DNA of 64,000 nt from Brevundimonas nasdae (GCF_016654005.1 NZ_JAEPWN010000011.1:41200-105199); one strand, 5' to 3'. Positions 7,936 to 17,155 are shown, numbered from the stretch's first letter. Notes: generated from the letters alone by a model not told the origin. Program-made: numbers and translations.

Positions 7936-8520
7936 CTACAGGTGGCTGGCGATGGCGTTGGCGGCGGCTTTGACGCCTTTGCGGATCAGGGCTTCGTCGG
8001 CGGGCAGGGGCGCGCGAAGCAGGCCGATGGCGGGGGTGTGGGGCCCCTCGGGCAGTTCCGACAGCACGCGGTAGAGCAGGTACGAGCCGATGTCGTCCTC
8101 GGCTTCGGAAGAAGCATCGACCGATAGGCCCGCCGCGTTCAGGGCCCGCACGATGTCGGCGACGGGGGCGGTGGTGCGGGCGACGCCGGGGCCGGTCAGG
8201 GTTTGGCGGTTCTTGTGGGTCAGGTCCCGGTTCTCAGCCCGCATCTGCACGCGAAAGCCCCCGGATTTGTGGTTTCGTCCGACCAGCAGGACGGCGCGGC
8301 AATCGCCGCTCTGCAGATGGGCGCTCAGGGTCGAAGCCAGAGATTCTGGGTCTGCTGCTGTGACGGCAACCGTGCGGGCGCCGGTCGGGCTCCACGGCTG
8401 GCCGGAAAGGTCCTCGACCAGATCCCAGCCCTGATCATCGACATCATAGGCGCAGATGGCGATGCCGGGGCGTCGATCCGTGCGTCGGGCGCTGTCGCTG
8501 GAGGAGGTCATGCTGGCCAT
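7936..8520 (-). CDS. Peptidase C15 (pyroglutamyl peptidase)-like protein lacking the catalytic residues
   Basis: About 194 residues. The order of segments follows pyrrolidone carboxylate peptidase: an early strand, a VLLVGRN segment where Pcp has VLAVGQAGGR, a long middle loop, PVADIVRALNAAGL matching the Pcp helix LPIKAIVAALREAGI, then a position matching SNTAGTYVCN, and a final IGLLRAPLP like Pcp's GFIHxPxLP. The Pcp catalytic Glu, Cys (here DDIGSYLL) and His appear to be replaced, so it would be a pseudoenzyme. This assignment is by eye and needs a profile search. I prefer the ATG at 8520; a GTG at 8538 lies inside a hairpin (8533-8550). It converges on the MFS gene with 3 bases between stops. 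Confidence 0.7.
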   Translation of the reverse strand: MASMTSSSDSARRTDRRPGIAICAYDVDDQGWDLVEDLSGQPWSPTGARTVAVTAADPESLASTLSAHLQSGDCRAVLLVGRNHKSGGFRVQMRAENRDLTHKNRQTLTGPGVARTTAPVADIVRALNAAGLSVDASSEAEDDIGSYLLYRVLSELPEGPHTPAIGLLRAPLPADEALIRKGVKAAANAIASHL

Positions 8521-8587
8521 TCTAGCGTTACTCGTCACGGTTTCGTGACGACGTCAGGAGGAGGGAAGTTCGGCGTGACGTCAAGCT

Positions 8588-11224
8588 TTAACCCAGGTCG
8601 CCGACCGCCGCATCCAACAGCATGAAGGCGCGGCCGCCGTCGGAGGTCAGGCGGGTCTGCACCCCGGCGCCGTCCCCGGCGCGGGCTACAGCCGACAACT
8701 CCTTGCCGAAGCTGCGGACATAGTGTTCGGCGTCGCTGCGCAGTTCGGCGTCGTTCATCACGCGGCGCGACACGCTGCGCACAGCGGCAGGGGCCACGCG
8801 GCGGACGATATGGCGAGCGGCGTCGGCGTCCCCCTTGCTGATGGCGCGGGCCGCTTCTTCGACGCGCGAGCGGGGCAGAAGCGCGTTGGGATCGACGCCC
8901 ATACGGCGGATGGCGGCGGTGACGCGGTCGGCCAGAGCGGCGGCGTCGGCGCGGGGCAGGGCGGGCGTGTCCAGGTCGAGCGGCGCCTCAGACGGCTCGT
9001 CGCGCGACACCAGGTCATTCCAGTCCAGACGTTCGGTGACGGGCGCGCGGACCGGCTCGGACGGCTCCAGACGCAGGCGACCGCGAAGCGCGGTGCTGCG
9101 ATCATCTGCGCGGTCTTCGACCGGCGCGCGTTGTGGACGGGCGGCGCGGGCGTCCGGCTCAGGCGGGGCTTCACGGCGGCGAGGGGCGACCGGCGCATCG
9201 CCGGAGACGACGCCCATCAGGCGCACGGCCTCGGTCAGCATGTCGTAGTTGCGACGCACGCGTTCCTGGAAGCCGACATCCAGGGCCTCGGTGTCTTCGG
9301 CGGCCTTGCGCGAGGCGGCGGACAGAGAGGCCAGGCCTTCCTCGACCGAGGCGCGGACGGCCTCGACCCGGGCGCGGGCCAGTTCGGGCAGGCGGGCCGC
9401 GCGTTCGTCCACGTCGGCGACGGCGGTGTCGATCTCGGACAGGGCCGAGTTCAGTCGGGTAAGCAGGCCTTCCAGACGCTGGATGGCGCGGTCGCCTGTC
9501 TGTTCGACCAGTCCGGCGCTTTCGCTGACGATGCGGCGGGCGTCGTCGATGCGGGCGTCGGCGGCCTGATCGGCCTTCTGGGCCGCGTCGAACAGGGCCT
9601 CGCCCAGGCGGTCGGCCCGCAGACGGGCCTGTTCGGCGGCGTCGGCGGCGGCGGCGCGGGAATCCTCGGCTGTGGCGCGCATCTGCTCCAGGGCGCGGCG
9701 GGTTTCCTCCATCAGGGTGTCGCGGGCTTCGGCGGCCAGGGTTTCGAACCGATCCAGCGACACCTTGGTGGCGGCGTCGAAGCCGTCGGCCTCGCGCTGA
9801 GACATGTCCACCAGGGCGCGGAACTGATCCGTGGCGGCCTCGACCAGATCGCGCAGGGTCTCGCTGGACGCCTGAGAGGCCTGACCCAGATCAGAGGCTG
9901 CGGTGCGGGTGGCCGACAACTGCTCCAGAATCTGGGCGCGCTGGCTTTCGACCTGGGCGGAGAAGTCTTCCTGATCGGTGCGCAGCTGATAGGCGGCGGT
10001 GACCAGGGCGGCGCGCTGCTGGCCCAGGCCCTCTTCGACCGACTGAATCTGTTCGGCGACGCCGGAGCCGGCGTTCTCCAGCCGGATGGTCTGGCGGGCC
10101 AGGTCTTCGGCGGCGACGCGGGCGGCGTCCTGAGCTTCTCCGGCGGCCGCGGCCAGGTCAGCGGCGCGGGCGGCCAGGGCCGCCTCGGCTTCGCGCAACT
10201 GCGCCTGCGCCAGATCGGAGGCGTCGGCGACCATGCGCGACTGGCGCTCGACCGCGACGATCACGCCTTCCGATTGGCTGTCCAGATGGACGCCCAGCTT
10301 GGTCATTTCCTCGCGCTCGCGGCCCAGGCCTTCGGCCAGACGACGGGCGGTGCGGCTGGCGTTCTCGGCGGCCTCGTTCAGGCGCGTGGTCTCCTGCGCC
10401 AGGGCTTCACGCAGCAGGGCCATGTCATTGCGCGCGCGCTCGGCGGCAAGCGCCGCATGGTCGATGTCGGCGCGCAGCGAATGCAGAACCTCGCCGGTCT
10501 GACGGGCGGCCAGGGCGGTCGGGGCGACTAGGGCCTCGGCCAGGTCACGCGCGCGTTTGGTTTCGGCGGCCAGACCTGCGCCTTGACGCACGGCATGAGC
10601 CAGCATGATCGCCAGACCGGCCGGAGCCAGGGCGATCAGGGCGTAGATGGCGATGCGCAGGCCATCCAGCTCGGCTCCGCCTGCGCCGAACTCATAGGCT
10701 GCCCACGAGGCGACGCCGCCGATCCAGAGGGTCGAGGCGACCCCGGCGATCAGATAGGCGTGACGGCCCGACGGCATGTCCTGGCGCTGGGCTGCGGTCG
10801 TCTTCACAGCCGGGGCGGTGGATTTCTTGATCGGAGCGGGCGGGCCGCCGGCCGCCACGGCCATCTCGACGGCGGCGCTCGGCGCGGTGGCTGATTCTGC
10901 GGCTGCGACGGAATCAGAATGAGGGGCGATGTCGAAGCTCTGGTTTTCAGCCGTCTTGGCCGCTACAGCCGCCGCCACGCGTTCTTCGGCCTGGCGCTGT
11001 TCCTCCAGCAGGCGTCGGCGGCGACGTTCGGACATCGGGCGCTCCAGAACCGGCTCAGACGGGCGTTCAGCCTCTGTCACGGGCTCTTCGACGATGTCCG
11101 TGTCATGCTGGGTCGCAGCGTCGGCATTCTCTGCAGGCGTTTCGACAGCCTCAAGGGTCTCGACCGGCTCAACAGGCGCTTCGTCGTTGGTCAGTTTCAG
11201 AGGCGGCCTGTTCCGGGATTTCAT
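8588..11224 (-). CDS. tipN: TipN-like cell-polarity protein
   Basis: About 878 residues. The N-terminus is acidic, disordered and Pro/Glu-rich, with a basic ERRRRRLLEEQR stretch near residue 70. Two adjacent membrane helices follow at roughly 155-180 and 190-215 (YLIAGVASTLWIGGVASWAAY; IAIYALIALAPAGLAIMLAHAV). A very long Ala/Glu/Gln-rich coiled coil runs over about 220-640, followed by a Pro/Arg-rich linker and a short C-terminal globular region. This size and layout match Caulobacter TipN, which marks the new pole and directs flagellum placement and division orientation. The identification is by architecture and some residue similarity. The ATG at 11224 was chosen over a TTG at 11245. Confidence 0.82.
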   Translation of the reverse strand: MKSRNRPPLKLTNDEAPVEPVETLEAVETPAENADAATQHDTDIVEEPVTEAERPSEPVLERPMSERRRRRLLEEQRQAEERVAAAVAAKTAENQSFDIAPHSDSVAAAESATAPSAAVEMAVAAGGPPAPIKKSTAPAVKTTAAQRQDMPSGRHAYLIAGVASTLWIGGVASWAAYEFGAGGAELDGLRIAIYALIALAPAGLAIMLAHAVRQGAGLAAETKRARDLAEALVAPTALAARQTGEVLHSLRADIDHAALAAERARNDMALLREALAQETTRLNEAAENASRTARRLAEGLGREREEMTKLGVHLDSQSEGVIVAVERQSRMVADASDLAQAQLREAEAALAARAADLAAAAGEAQDAARVAAEDLARQTIRLENAGSGVAEQIQSVEEGLGQQRAALVTAAYQLRTDQEDFSAQVESQRAQILEQLSATRTAASDLGQASQASSETLRDLVEAATDQFRALVDMSQREADGFDAATKVSLDRFETLAAEARDTLMEETRRALEQMRATAEDSRAAAADAAEQARLRADRLGEALFDAAQKADQAADARIDDARRIVSESAGLVEQTGDRAIQRLEGLLTRLNSALSEIDTAVADVDERAARLPELARARVEAVRASVEEGLASLSAASRKAAEDTEALDVGFQERVRRNYDMLTEAVRLMGVVSGDAPVAPRRREAPPEPDARAARPQRAPVEDRADDRSTALRGRLRLEPSEPVRAPVTERLDWNDLVSRDEPSEAPLDLDTPALPRADAAALADRVTAAIRRMGVDPNALLPRSRVEEAARAISKGDADAARHIVRRVAPAAVRSVSRRVMNDAELRSDAEHYVRSFGKELSAVARAGDGAGVQTRLTSDGGRAFMLLDAAVGDLG

Positions 11225-11329
11225 CAGCGGTCGATCTCGATCCAAATCGCGTGGCGCGCGAAAACTCGCCGATTACCCTAGCGAGTCAAAGCCCAAGGTC
11301 AAAGCAATCCGCAGAGGAAGCGGTCGCGA

Positions 11330-11512
11330 TCAACAGTCTCTTTTGGCGTCGACGACCAGGGCGCTGGACGGAGGGGCGACATTGCAGTCCGTGGTGCGGT
11401 GAACTTCGCGGTCGATCTGGCGCGGAGAATGGATCTCCACCCCGAATTGCGACAGGACGGCAGCGGCCAGGAACGCAATCAAGCCGGCGATAAGTTCGAC
11501 CAGCGCCTGCAT
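11330..11512 (-). CDS. Small single-pass membrane protein, 60 residues
   Basis: It begins MQALVELIAGLIAFLAAAVLSQFGVEI, one clear membrane helix, followed by a polar tail of about 30 residues with two Cys. A strong GGGAGGT lies 7-8 bases upstream of the ATG at 11512, which is the main reason to believe it. I recognise no family. It lies upstream of tipN on the same strand, separated by about 105 bases, and is divergent from the phospholipase D gene. Confidence 0.6.
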   Translation of the reverse strand: MQALVELIAGLIAFLAAAVLSQFGVEIHSPRQIDREVHRTTDCNVAPPSSALVVDAKRDC

Positions 11513-11676
11513 TTCCCGTGACCTCCCTAGCCTGAATGGCCGCCTTCATTATGCTTCATATCAACGAACGTCACAATCCCGTCCCCTAAAGATTGACCCG
11601 AGGCTGTCCGCATGAAAACGAAAGGGACAGACGCCGCCTCGCTAACGACGTCACGCGAATCAGACAGACAGGCTGC

Positions 11677-13152
11677 ATGACCACCGACGGCCACAGCTAT
11701 GAAGGCAGCCTGCTGACGCCGGGGCCGGGGATCTGGCGCACCGAGGTGGCGCATCGGTTTTCTGTCCTGATGGAGAACGAGGCCTATTTCGACGCCCTGG
11801 CGTCGTCGATTCACAAGGCCGAGCGGTCGATTGTCGTCCTGGGCTGGCAGTTCGACCCGCGCACCCATCTGGACCCGGAGACACGCCCTGGCGACAAGGC
11901 CGCCGAGATCGGACGGCAGCTGCGTATGCTGGTCAAGAAGAAGCCTGATCTGGACGTGCGTCTGCTGATCTGGAAGTCGCCGCTGTTGATCGCCGCGTCG
12001 CAGGGTTTCTATCCGCATCGGGCGCAGCGGTGGTTCCGCAAGCGGATGGTCGAGTTCCGCATGGATTCGCCCGGTCCCATCGGCGCCTGCCACCATCAGA
12101 AGGTCATCGTCATCGACGACAGGATCGCCTTTGTCGGCGGCGGTGACATATCGACCGACCGCTGGGATTCAGAAGAGCATCTGGATCGCGACCCGCGTCG
12201 CGCCCTGCCCAACGGCGCCATCTGTAAGGCGCGGCACGAGATGATGAGCGTGTTCGACGGTCCGGCCGCGCGGGTGCTGGGCGATCTGGCGCGCGAACGC
12301 TGGTTCCGAGCGACCTGGGAGCGGACGGTCGCCGACGACGTGGCCTCTGATCCGTGGCCGGACAATGTGCCGGTCCACATGACCGATGTGCCGGTCGGCG
12401 TCGCCCGCACCGAGCCTAAATGGGCCGGACGGCACGAGGTGCGCGAGAACGAAGCCCTGCACCTGGAGGCGATCCGTCGCGCCAAGCGTCTGATCTACAT
12501 GGAGAACCAGTATTTCACCTCGCCCGTGATCGCCGCCGCCCTGGCTGCGCGTCTGGCTGAGGAGGACGGGCCGGAGGTGGTGCTGATCACGACCGCCAAG
12601 AGCCCCAGCTGGTTCGACAGCCTGACGATGGACACGGCGCGCGCCGAGGTGCTGTACCGGCTGGAAAGCGCCGACCGATATAATCGCTTCTTCGCCTTTG
12701 CGCCGCTGACTGAGAACGGCGACCGGATCATTGTTCACGCCAAGTCGACCATCATCGACGACCGGCTGCTGCGTATCGGGTCGACCAACCTGAACAACCG
12801 CTCGATGGGGTTGGACACCGAGTGCGACATCGCCGTCGAGCCGACCGATGCGGCAGGGCTGGGCGTCATCACCGCCCACCGTCATCACACCATCAGCCAC
12901 TGGATCGGCATCGGCGCCGACGACTATGCGGCGGTCGAGGCGGTCATGGGCTCGGTCGGCGCCGCCATATCCAGTTTCAAAAGCCCGCGCCTGCATCTGC
13001 TGGGGCATGACCAGCCCACGCGTCTGCAGCAGTTGTTTGCGGAATGGCAGTTGGGAGACCCGATCTCTTCGTCGGATGCATGGCGGCCGTGGAAGCGGCT
13101 GGCCCATGCGCGGCGGCCCGAACCCCTGCCGAGGGCTCAAACGCCGGACTGA
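11677..13152 (+). CDS. Phospholipase D / cardiolipin synthase family enzyme
   Basis: A 491-residue member of the PLD superfamily. Two HKD motifs are visible: HHQKVIVIDDRIAFVGGGDIS near residue 143 and VHAKSTIIDDRLLRIGSTNLNNRS near residue 353. These give the paired His/Lys/Asp sites that make one active centre for phosphatidyl transfer or hydrolysis. No N-terminal membrane helices are present, unlike ClsA. The ATG at 11677 fits the family start better than an upstream TTG at 11593. The next gene, an EEP-family phosphodiesterase on the other strand, overlaps its 3' end by 16 bases; PLD and EEP genes are often neighbours in alphaproteobacteria. Substrate is not determined. Confidence 0.92.
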   Translation: MTTDGHSYEGSLLTPGPGIWRTEVAHRFSVLMENEAYFDALASSIHKAERSIVVLGWQFDPRTHLDPETRPGDKAAEIGRQLRMLVKKKPDLDVRLLIWKSPLLIAASQGFYPHRAQRWFRKRMVEFRMDSPGPIGACHHQKVIVIDDRIAFVGGGDISTDRWDSEEHLDRDPRRALPNGAICKARHEMMSVFDGPAARVLGDLARERWFRATWERTVADDVASDPWPDNVPVHMTDVPVGVARTEPKWAGRHEVRENEALHLEAIRRAKRLIYMENQYFTSPVIAAALAARLAEEDGPEVVLITTAKSPSWFDSLTMDTARAEVLYRLESADRYNRFFAFAPLTENGDRIIVHAKSTIIDDRLLRIGSTNLNNRSMGLDTECDIAVEPTDAAGLGVITAHRHHTISHWIGIGADDYAAVEAVMGSVGAAISSFKSPRLHLLGHDQPTRLQQLFAEWQLGDPISSSDAWRPWKRLAHARRPEPLPRAQTPD

Positions 13153-13874
13153 ACCACGTCGAAATCAATGATCAGCGGCAGGTGATCCGACGCCACGCGC
13201 GCCAGCGGCGAATAGTCGGCGCGCACCGAGCGGATACGGATTTCCGGGCTGACGAAACAGTGGTCGATGCGGATGGCGGGGAAGCCGGACGGGAAGGTCT
13301 TGATCGACGGCTTCAGCTTCAGCTGCCGCTGGCAGTCCTCCAGCTTGCGGCACAGGGTCTGATAGGGACGGGTGATCGAGGTGGCGTTGAAGTCGCCCGC
13401 CAGCAGGGTCGGCCCCGTGCAGCCGCCCAGCCAGGTCGCACTGGTCAGGGCGGCGGCCTGCAGCCTCTGCTCCTTGGGCACCAGGCCCAGGTGGGTGTTG
13501 AAGACATTGACCGCCACGCCGTCGATGGTGATCTGGGACCAGATGGCGCCGCGAGGCTCAAGCCCTGGAATGCCGCGAACCGAAGGCAGGGAGTCGGCGC
13601 GGATCAGTCTCTCCGGGTGCGGCGTCATGATGGCGTCGCCATACAGTTCGGCCTCGACCTGCATCGCCGGATGGAAGCGCGACGTCATGGACAGGCCCTC
13701 AGCGATCCGTTCGGCCTGATCCACCTTGCCGGTGCGGGCGCGGCCCACATCCAGTTCCTGCAGGCAGACGATGTCCGGCTCGTGCTCGCCGATCACCGCG
13801 ACAATGCGGTCGACATCCAGCCGCTTGTCGGTGCCGACGCAGCGATGGACGTTGTAAGTCAGAAGACGAGGCAT
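13137..13874 (-). CDS. Endonuclease/exonuclease/phosphatase (EEP) family protein
   Basis: A 245-residue EEP fold protein. Motifs in order: LLTYNVHRC, IVCLQELD (metal-binding Glu), NVFNTHLGLV (catalytic His), LLAGDFNAT (Asp/Asn), RIDHCFVS and ASDHLPLIIDF (Asp-His pair). Members include metal-dependent nucleases, sphingomyelinases and phosphoinositide phosphatases. There is no signal peptide, so it is cytoplasmic. The partner gene is the phospholipase D protein, with which its 3' end overlaps convergently. Exact substrate unknown. Confidence 0.92.
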   Translation of the reverse strand: MPRLLTYNVHRCVGTDKRLDVDRIVAVIGEHEPDIVCLQELDVGRARTGKVDQAERIAEGLSMTSRFHPAMQVEAELYGDAIMTPHPERLIRADSLPSVRGIPGLEPRGAIWSQITIDGVAVNVFNTHLGLVPKEQRLQAAALTSATWLGGCTGPTLLAGDFNATSITRPYQTLCRKLEDCQRQLKLKPSIKTFPSGFPAIRIDHCFVSPEIRIRSVRADYSPLARVASDHLPLIIDFDVVQSGV

Positions 13875-13940
13875 GAATTAGGTGAACCGAGCGGCGAAGA
13901 ACTGGTCTTTTCGGCGCAGAATGCGACCGGGTTGCGACAG

Positions 13941-14627
13941 TCAGAGCAGGATCAGGTGATCCGGCAGTTCGTTGGGGTTGTCCGGGCGCGGCGGGAAGTG
14001 CTGGGCCAGCACCTGTCCGCACAGGGCGATGGCCGCCTCGAACCCAGCGGCTGGGCGGGCTGCGCCGATCTCTCGCAACAGGGCGGCGACCGCGTCGGCC
14101 CAGTGATCGGCGGCGACGACGGCGTGGATGGCCTCATCGGCGATCAGTTCGACCTGATGCTCTTCCAGCGCGGCGAAGATCAGCACGCCCGTGCGTTCGC
14201 GGGTGACGTGGACGCCGTGGGCCAGGAACTGCTGCAGGGCGGCGCGGCGCACGCGGTCGCGGCGCACATTGCGGGGCGTGGCCCATCGCCGGATTGTCGG
14301 AATACGGGTCAGCAGAAAGACCAGAACGAACACCACAGCCTGAACCATGGCGTAAGCCCCCAGGGCATGGGCGACGTCCTGCGGCCCGCCGTTGACGTGG
14401 GCCGCCTCCCAACCGCCGCCGAACTGCGGCAGCCAGCCGGGACCGAAGCCCAGCGGGATCAGCCCCATTGGCAGGATCAGCGCTGCAGCCGCCGCCCAGC
14501 CCAGGCTGACGTCGATGTAGGACGACACTCGCCGCGACACGACGCAGAAGATTTCGCCTGACGTGGCGGCTTCGGCCGCCGCGATGGCGCTGGCGATCCG
14601 GGTTTGGTCCTCAGCGGAGAAATGCAT
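13941..14627 (-). CDS. TPM-domain membrane protein (third gene of the lemA operon)
   Basis: About 228 residues starting MHFSAEDQTRIASAIAAAE..SGEIFCVV, the TPM (YgcG/repair) domain opening, with two or three membrane helices around 50-130 and the later TGVLIFAALEEHQVELIAD segment typical of TPM proteins. The ATG at 14627 overlaps the TGA of the upstream TPM gene by one base (TGATG) and is preceded by AGGAGG, so translation is probably coupled. A longer reading into the Gly-rich coding region upstream gives an artificial Arg-rich leader and was rejected. The biochemical role of TPM proteins is unsettled; some are linked to membrane-protein or photosystem maintenance. Confidence 0.85.
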   Translation of the reverse strand: MHFSAEDQTRIASAIAAAEAATSGEIFCVVSRRVSSYIDVSLGWAAAAALILPMGLIPLGFGPGWLPQFGGGWEAAHVNGGPQDVAHALGAYAMVQAVVFVLVFLLTRIPTIRRWATPRNVRRDRVRRAALQQFLAHGVHVTRERTGVLIFAALEEHQVELIADEAIHAVVAADHWADAVAALLREIGAARPAAGFEAAIALCGQVLAQHFPPRPDNPNELPDHLILL

Positions 14628-15475
14628 CACCATCCTCCTGAGGCGCCGCCGCCGCCGAATGAGCCGCCGCCGCCGCCAAATCCGCCGCCGCCTCCACCGA
14701 AGCCTCCGCCTCCGCCGCCCCAACCGCCGCCGCGATCATTGCGGTCAGAATTGCGCAGGGCCTCTGACGCCGCCCACAGGAGGATGGAGCCGAATCCGTC
14801 TCGGCCCGTGCGACGGCCACGTCCGGCGGCGCGAACGCCGTTGATGAAGATGAACAGGAAGATCAGCACGACAAAGATGATCGGCCCCACCGGCACGTCG
14901 ACCTTGGCCTGCTCCTCGGCGATGGCGGCGGCCCGGGCCTGGGCCTCGGCGGGATCGAGCGACAGCTGGCCGATGATGGCGTCCACGCCCTTGACCACGC
15001 CTGTCTGATAATCGCCGCTGCGGAACGACGGCAGGATGTCTTTCTGGATGACCGAACTGGAAAAGGCGTCTGTCAGGATCGGCTCAAGCCCATAGCCGAC
15101 CTCGACACGAACCTTCTTCTCATTCGGCGCGATGATCAGCAGGGCGCCGTTGTTGGTCTGTTTCTGGCCGATGCCCCAGGCCCGGCCCAGCTGGTAGCCG
15201 TAGTCCCCGATCTCATAGCCCTGCAGGCTGTTGACGGTGACCACTACAAGCTGATCGCTGGACTTGGTCTCCAGCGTCGCCAGCTTCTCGGTCAGGGCCT
15301 GTTCAGTGGCGGGGTCCAGCAGATTGGCCTGATCCACCACCCGGCCTGTCAGGGCAGGGAAGGTCGGCTTGCTCTGTGCCATCGACGGCAGAGCGAACAA
15401 CAGCGCCGCCATCAGGCCCAGAAGAAGGGCCGCGACGCCGGTCAGGCGTCGCGCCGGGGCTAGAGTTCGGGTCAA
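14627..15475 (-). CDS. TPM-domain (YgcG family) secreted/membrane protein with Gly-rich tail
   Basis: A 282-residue protein. A signal peptide (LTGVAALLLGLMAALLFALPSMAQ) is followed by the TPM domain: GRVVDQANLLDPATEQAL, SSDQLVVVTVNSLQGYEIGDYGY, NNGALLIIAPNEKKVRVEVGYGLEP. Then come a C-terminal membrane helix (PIIFVVLIFLFIFINGV) and a low-complexity Gly/Phe tail of about 40 residues. This is the standard YgcG layout. The apparent start is a TTG at 15475, just after the lemA stop; no better start is seen. It forms an operon with lemA and the next TPM gene. Confidence 0.9.
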   Translation of the reverse strand: MTRTLAPARRLTGVAALLLGLMAALLFALPSMAQSKPTFPALTGRVVDQANLLDPATEQALTEKLATLETKSSDQLVVVTVNSLQGYEIGDYGYQLGRAWGIGQKQTNNGALLIIAPNEKKVRVEVGYGLEPILTDAFSSSVIQKDILPSFRSGDYQTGVVKGVDAIIGQLSLDPAEAQARAAAIAEEQAKVDVPVGPIIFVVLIFLFIFINGVRAAGRGRRTGRDGFGSILLWAASEALRNSDRNDRGGGWGGGGGGFGGGGGGFGGGGGSFGGGGASGGW

Positions 15476-15485
15476 GCGCGTTGCA

Positions 15486-16172
15486 TCACTGGGCCGGAGG
15501 CGTCGCGCCCGGCGTCACCGGCGCTGCGTTTCCGCCCGGCGCCGCAGAGGCGTTCGACGGCGGGGCGCCCAGGTTGAAGTTCACCGACGGCGCGGCCTGA
15601 GCCTCGGCCGTGGCGGTGAACAGCTGCATGGGCTTGGAGCCGGACTGGATGGTCTTGGCCCAGATCACGCTGGGGAAGGTCCGAAGGGTCGTGTTGTAGT
15701 CGCGGACCGCCTCGTTGTAGTCGCGCCGCGCGATCTGGATGCGGTTTTCGGTGCCTTCCAACTGCGACTGCAGGGTCAGGAAGTTCTGATTGGCCTGAAG
15801 CTGGGGATAGGCCTCGACCGTGACCAGCAGGCGCGACAGGGCGCCCGACAACTGGCCCTGCGCAGCCTGATACTGCTGGAAGGCGGCGGGGTCGCTCAGG
15901 CTGTCCGCCGAAACATTGACCGAGGTGGCGCGGGCGCGGGCGTTGATCACGTCCGTCAGGGTCGTGCGTTCCTGAATGGCGGCGCCCTGGACCGTGGCGA
16001 CCAGATTCGGAACCAGATCGGCGCGGCGTTGATACTGGCTCTGGACATCGGCCCAGGCGGCCTGGGCGCGCTCTTCCTTGGTCGGAATCGTATTGTAGCC
16101 GCAGCCGGCGACGACCGGCGTGATCAGGAGCGCCGTCGTGAACGTGAGCGCGCGGGCGTTGAGGCGGACCAT
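15486..16172 (-). CDS. lemA: LemA family lipoprotein
   Basis: A 228-residue LemA protein. The N-terminus has a lipoprotein-like signal (ITPVVAGCGYN; Cys at about 24), followed by the conserved helical core: YNTIPTKEE, WADVQSQYQRRADLVPNLVATVQGAA, ERTTLTDVINARARAT, AYPQLQANQNFLTLQSQLEGTENRI and ARRDYNEAVRDYN. An Ala/Pro/Gly-rich tail follows. LemA proteins are almost always co-encoded with TPM proteins, as here; their function is not settled. It is first in a three-gene operon. Confidence 0.94.
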   Translation of the reverse strand: MVRLNARALTFTTALLITPVVAGCGYNTIPTKEERAQAAWADVQSQYQRRADLVPNLVATVQGAAIQERTTLTDVINARARATSVNVSADSLSDPAAFQQYQAAQGQLSGALSRLLVTVEAYPQLQANQNFLTLQSQLEGTENRIQIARRDYNEAVRDYNTTLRTFPSVIWAKTIQSGSKPMQLFTATAEAQAAPSVNFNLGAPPSNASAAPGGNAAPVTPGATPPAQ

Positions 16173-16231
16173 GACATCTCCCTGTCGGCGCTATCGCCGT
16201 TGGGCGACTATTCACCCGCCGCCTTAATGCA

Positions 16232-17155
16232 TCAAGCGTCCAGTGGCTCCGGTTGAATATTGTTCGCGCGGCAGGCGGCGGAATAGGTGTTGGCCAACAG
16301 GCAGGCGATGGTCATGGGGCCGACGCCGCCGGGGACGGGGGTGATGCGTCCGGCGACCTCGACGGCCTCCTTGAACGCCACGTCGCCGACCACGCGGGTC
16401 TTGCCCTCGGCGGCCTTGATCGGGTCGGCGGACGGCACGCGGTTGATGCCCACGTCGATGACGGTCGCGCCCGGCTTGATCCAGTCGCCCTTGATCATCT
16501 CCGGACGGCCGACGGCGGCCACCAGAATGTCGGCGGTGCGGCACAGGGCGGGCAGGTCGCGGGTCTTTGAATGAGCGATGGTCACGGTGCAGCTTTCGCC
16601 CAGCAACAGTTGCGCCATCGGCTTGCCGACGATGTTGGAACGGCCGACGATCACGGCGTTCAGGCCGGTCAGATCGCCCAACTGATCCTTCAGCATCATC
16701 AGCGAACCCAGGGGCGTGCAGGGCACCATGCCGGGCAGGCCGACCGCTAGGCGTCCCGCGTTCACAACGTGGAAGCCGTCCACATCCTTGTCCGGAGAGA
16801 TGGCGTCCAGAACCGCAGCGGAATCAATGGCCTTGGGAAGAGGCAGCTGGACCAGAATGCCGTGGATGCCGTCGTCGGCGTTCAGGGTCGCGATCAGGGC
16901 CAGAAGTTCGTCCTGTGTCGTGGTGTCGGGCAGGCGGTGCGTGTCGGATCGCATCCCGGCCTTTACGGTCGTTTCGCCCTTGTTGCGCACATACAGCTGA
17001 CTGGCCGGATCCTCGCCCACGATGACCACGGCCAGGCCCGGTTTGACGCCATGTTCGGCTTCAAGCCTGGCCGCAGCAGCGGCGACGCGATCCACCAGGG
17101 CGGCGGAAAAAGCTTTGCCGTCAATCAGGTGCGCGCTGGTGGGCTGTGCCGACAT
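16232..17155 (-). CDS. folD: Bifunctional methylenetetrahydrofolate dehydrogenase/cyclohydrolase
   Basis: A 307-residue FolD, interconverting 5,10-methylene-, methenyl- and 10-formyl-tetrahydrofolate with NADP. The catalytic region shows [15 protein letters not shown] (Tyr and Lys of the active site), [24 protein letters not shown] and [11 protein letters not shown]. The NADP-binding part shows [17 protein letters not shown] and the C-terminal [16 protein letters not shown]. Length is family-typical. It stands alone, divergent from the PPC-repeat gene. Confidence 0.97.
   Translation of the reverse strand: MSAQPTSAHLIDGKAFSAALVDRVAAAAARLEAEHGVKPGLAVVIVGEDPASQLYVRNKGETTVKAGMRSDTHRLPDTTTQDELLALIATLNADDGIHGILVQLPLPKAIDSAAVLDAISPDKDVDGFHVVNAGRLAVGLPGMVPCTPLGSLMMLKDQLGDLTGLNAVIVGRSNIVGKPMAQLLLGESCTVTIAHSKTRDLPALCRTADILVAAVGRPEMIKGDWIKPGATVIDVGINRVPSADPIKAAEGKTRVVGDVAFKEAVEVAGRITPVPGGVGPMTIACLLANTYSAACRANNIQPEPLDA

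Noticed and set aside
8533..8550. CGTCACG-GTTT-CGTGACG hairpin as an operator or terminator
   Set aside because: Overlaps the possible start of the peptidase-like gene and has no T-run; kept only as a reason to prefer the ATG at 8520.
8723..10531. 602-codon plus-strand open frame antisense to tipN
   Set aside because: Gly/Arg/Val-rich shadow with no recognisable domain; the minus strand encodes a coherent coiled-coil protein.
14628..14723. Arg-rich N-terminal extension of the second TPM protein
   Set aside because: It is the Gly-rich tail of the upstream TPM gene read in another frame; the AGGAGG and TGATG overlap place the start at 14627.
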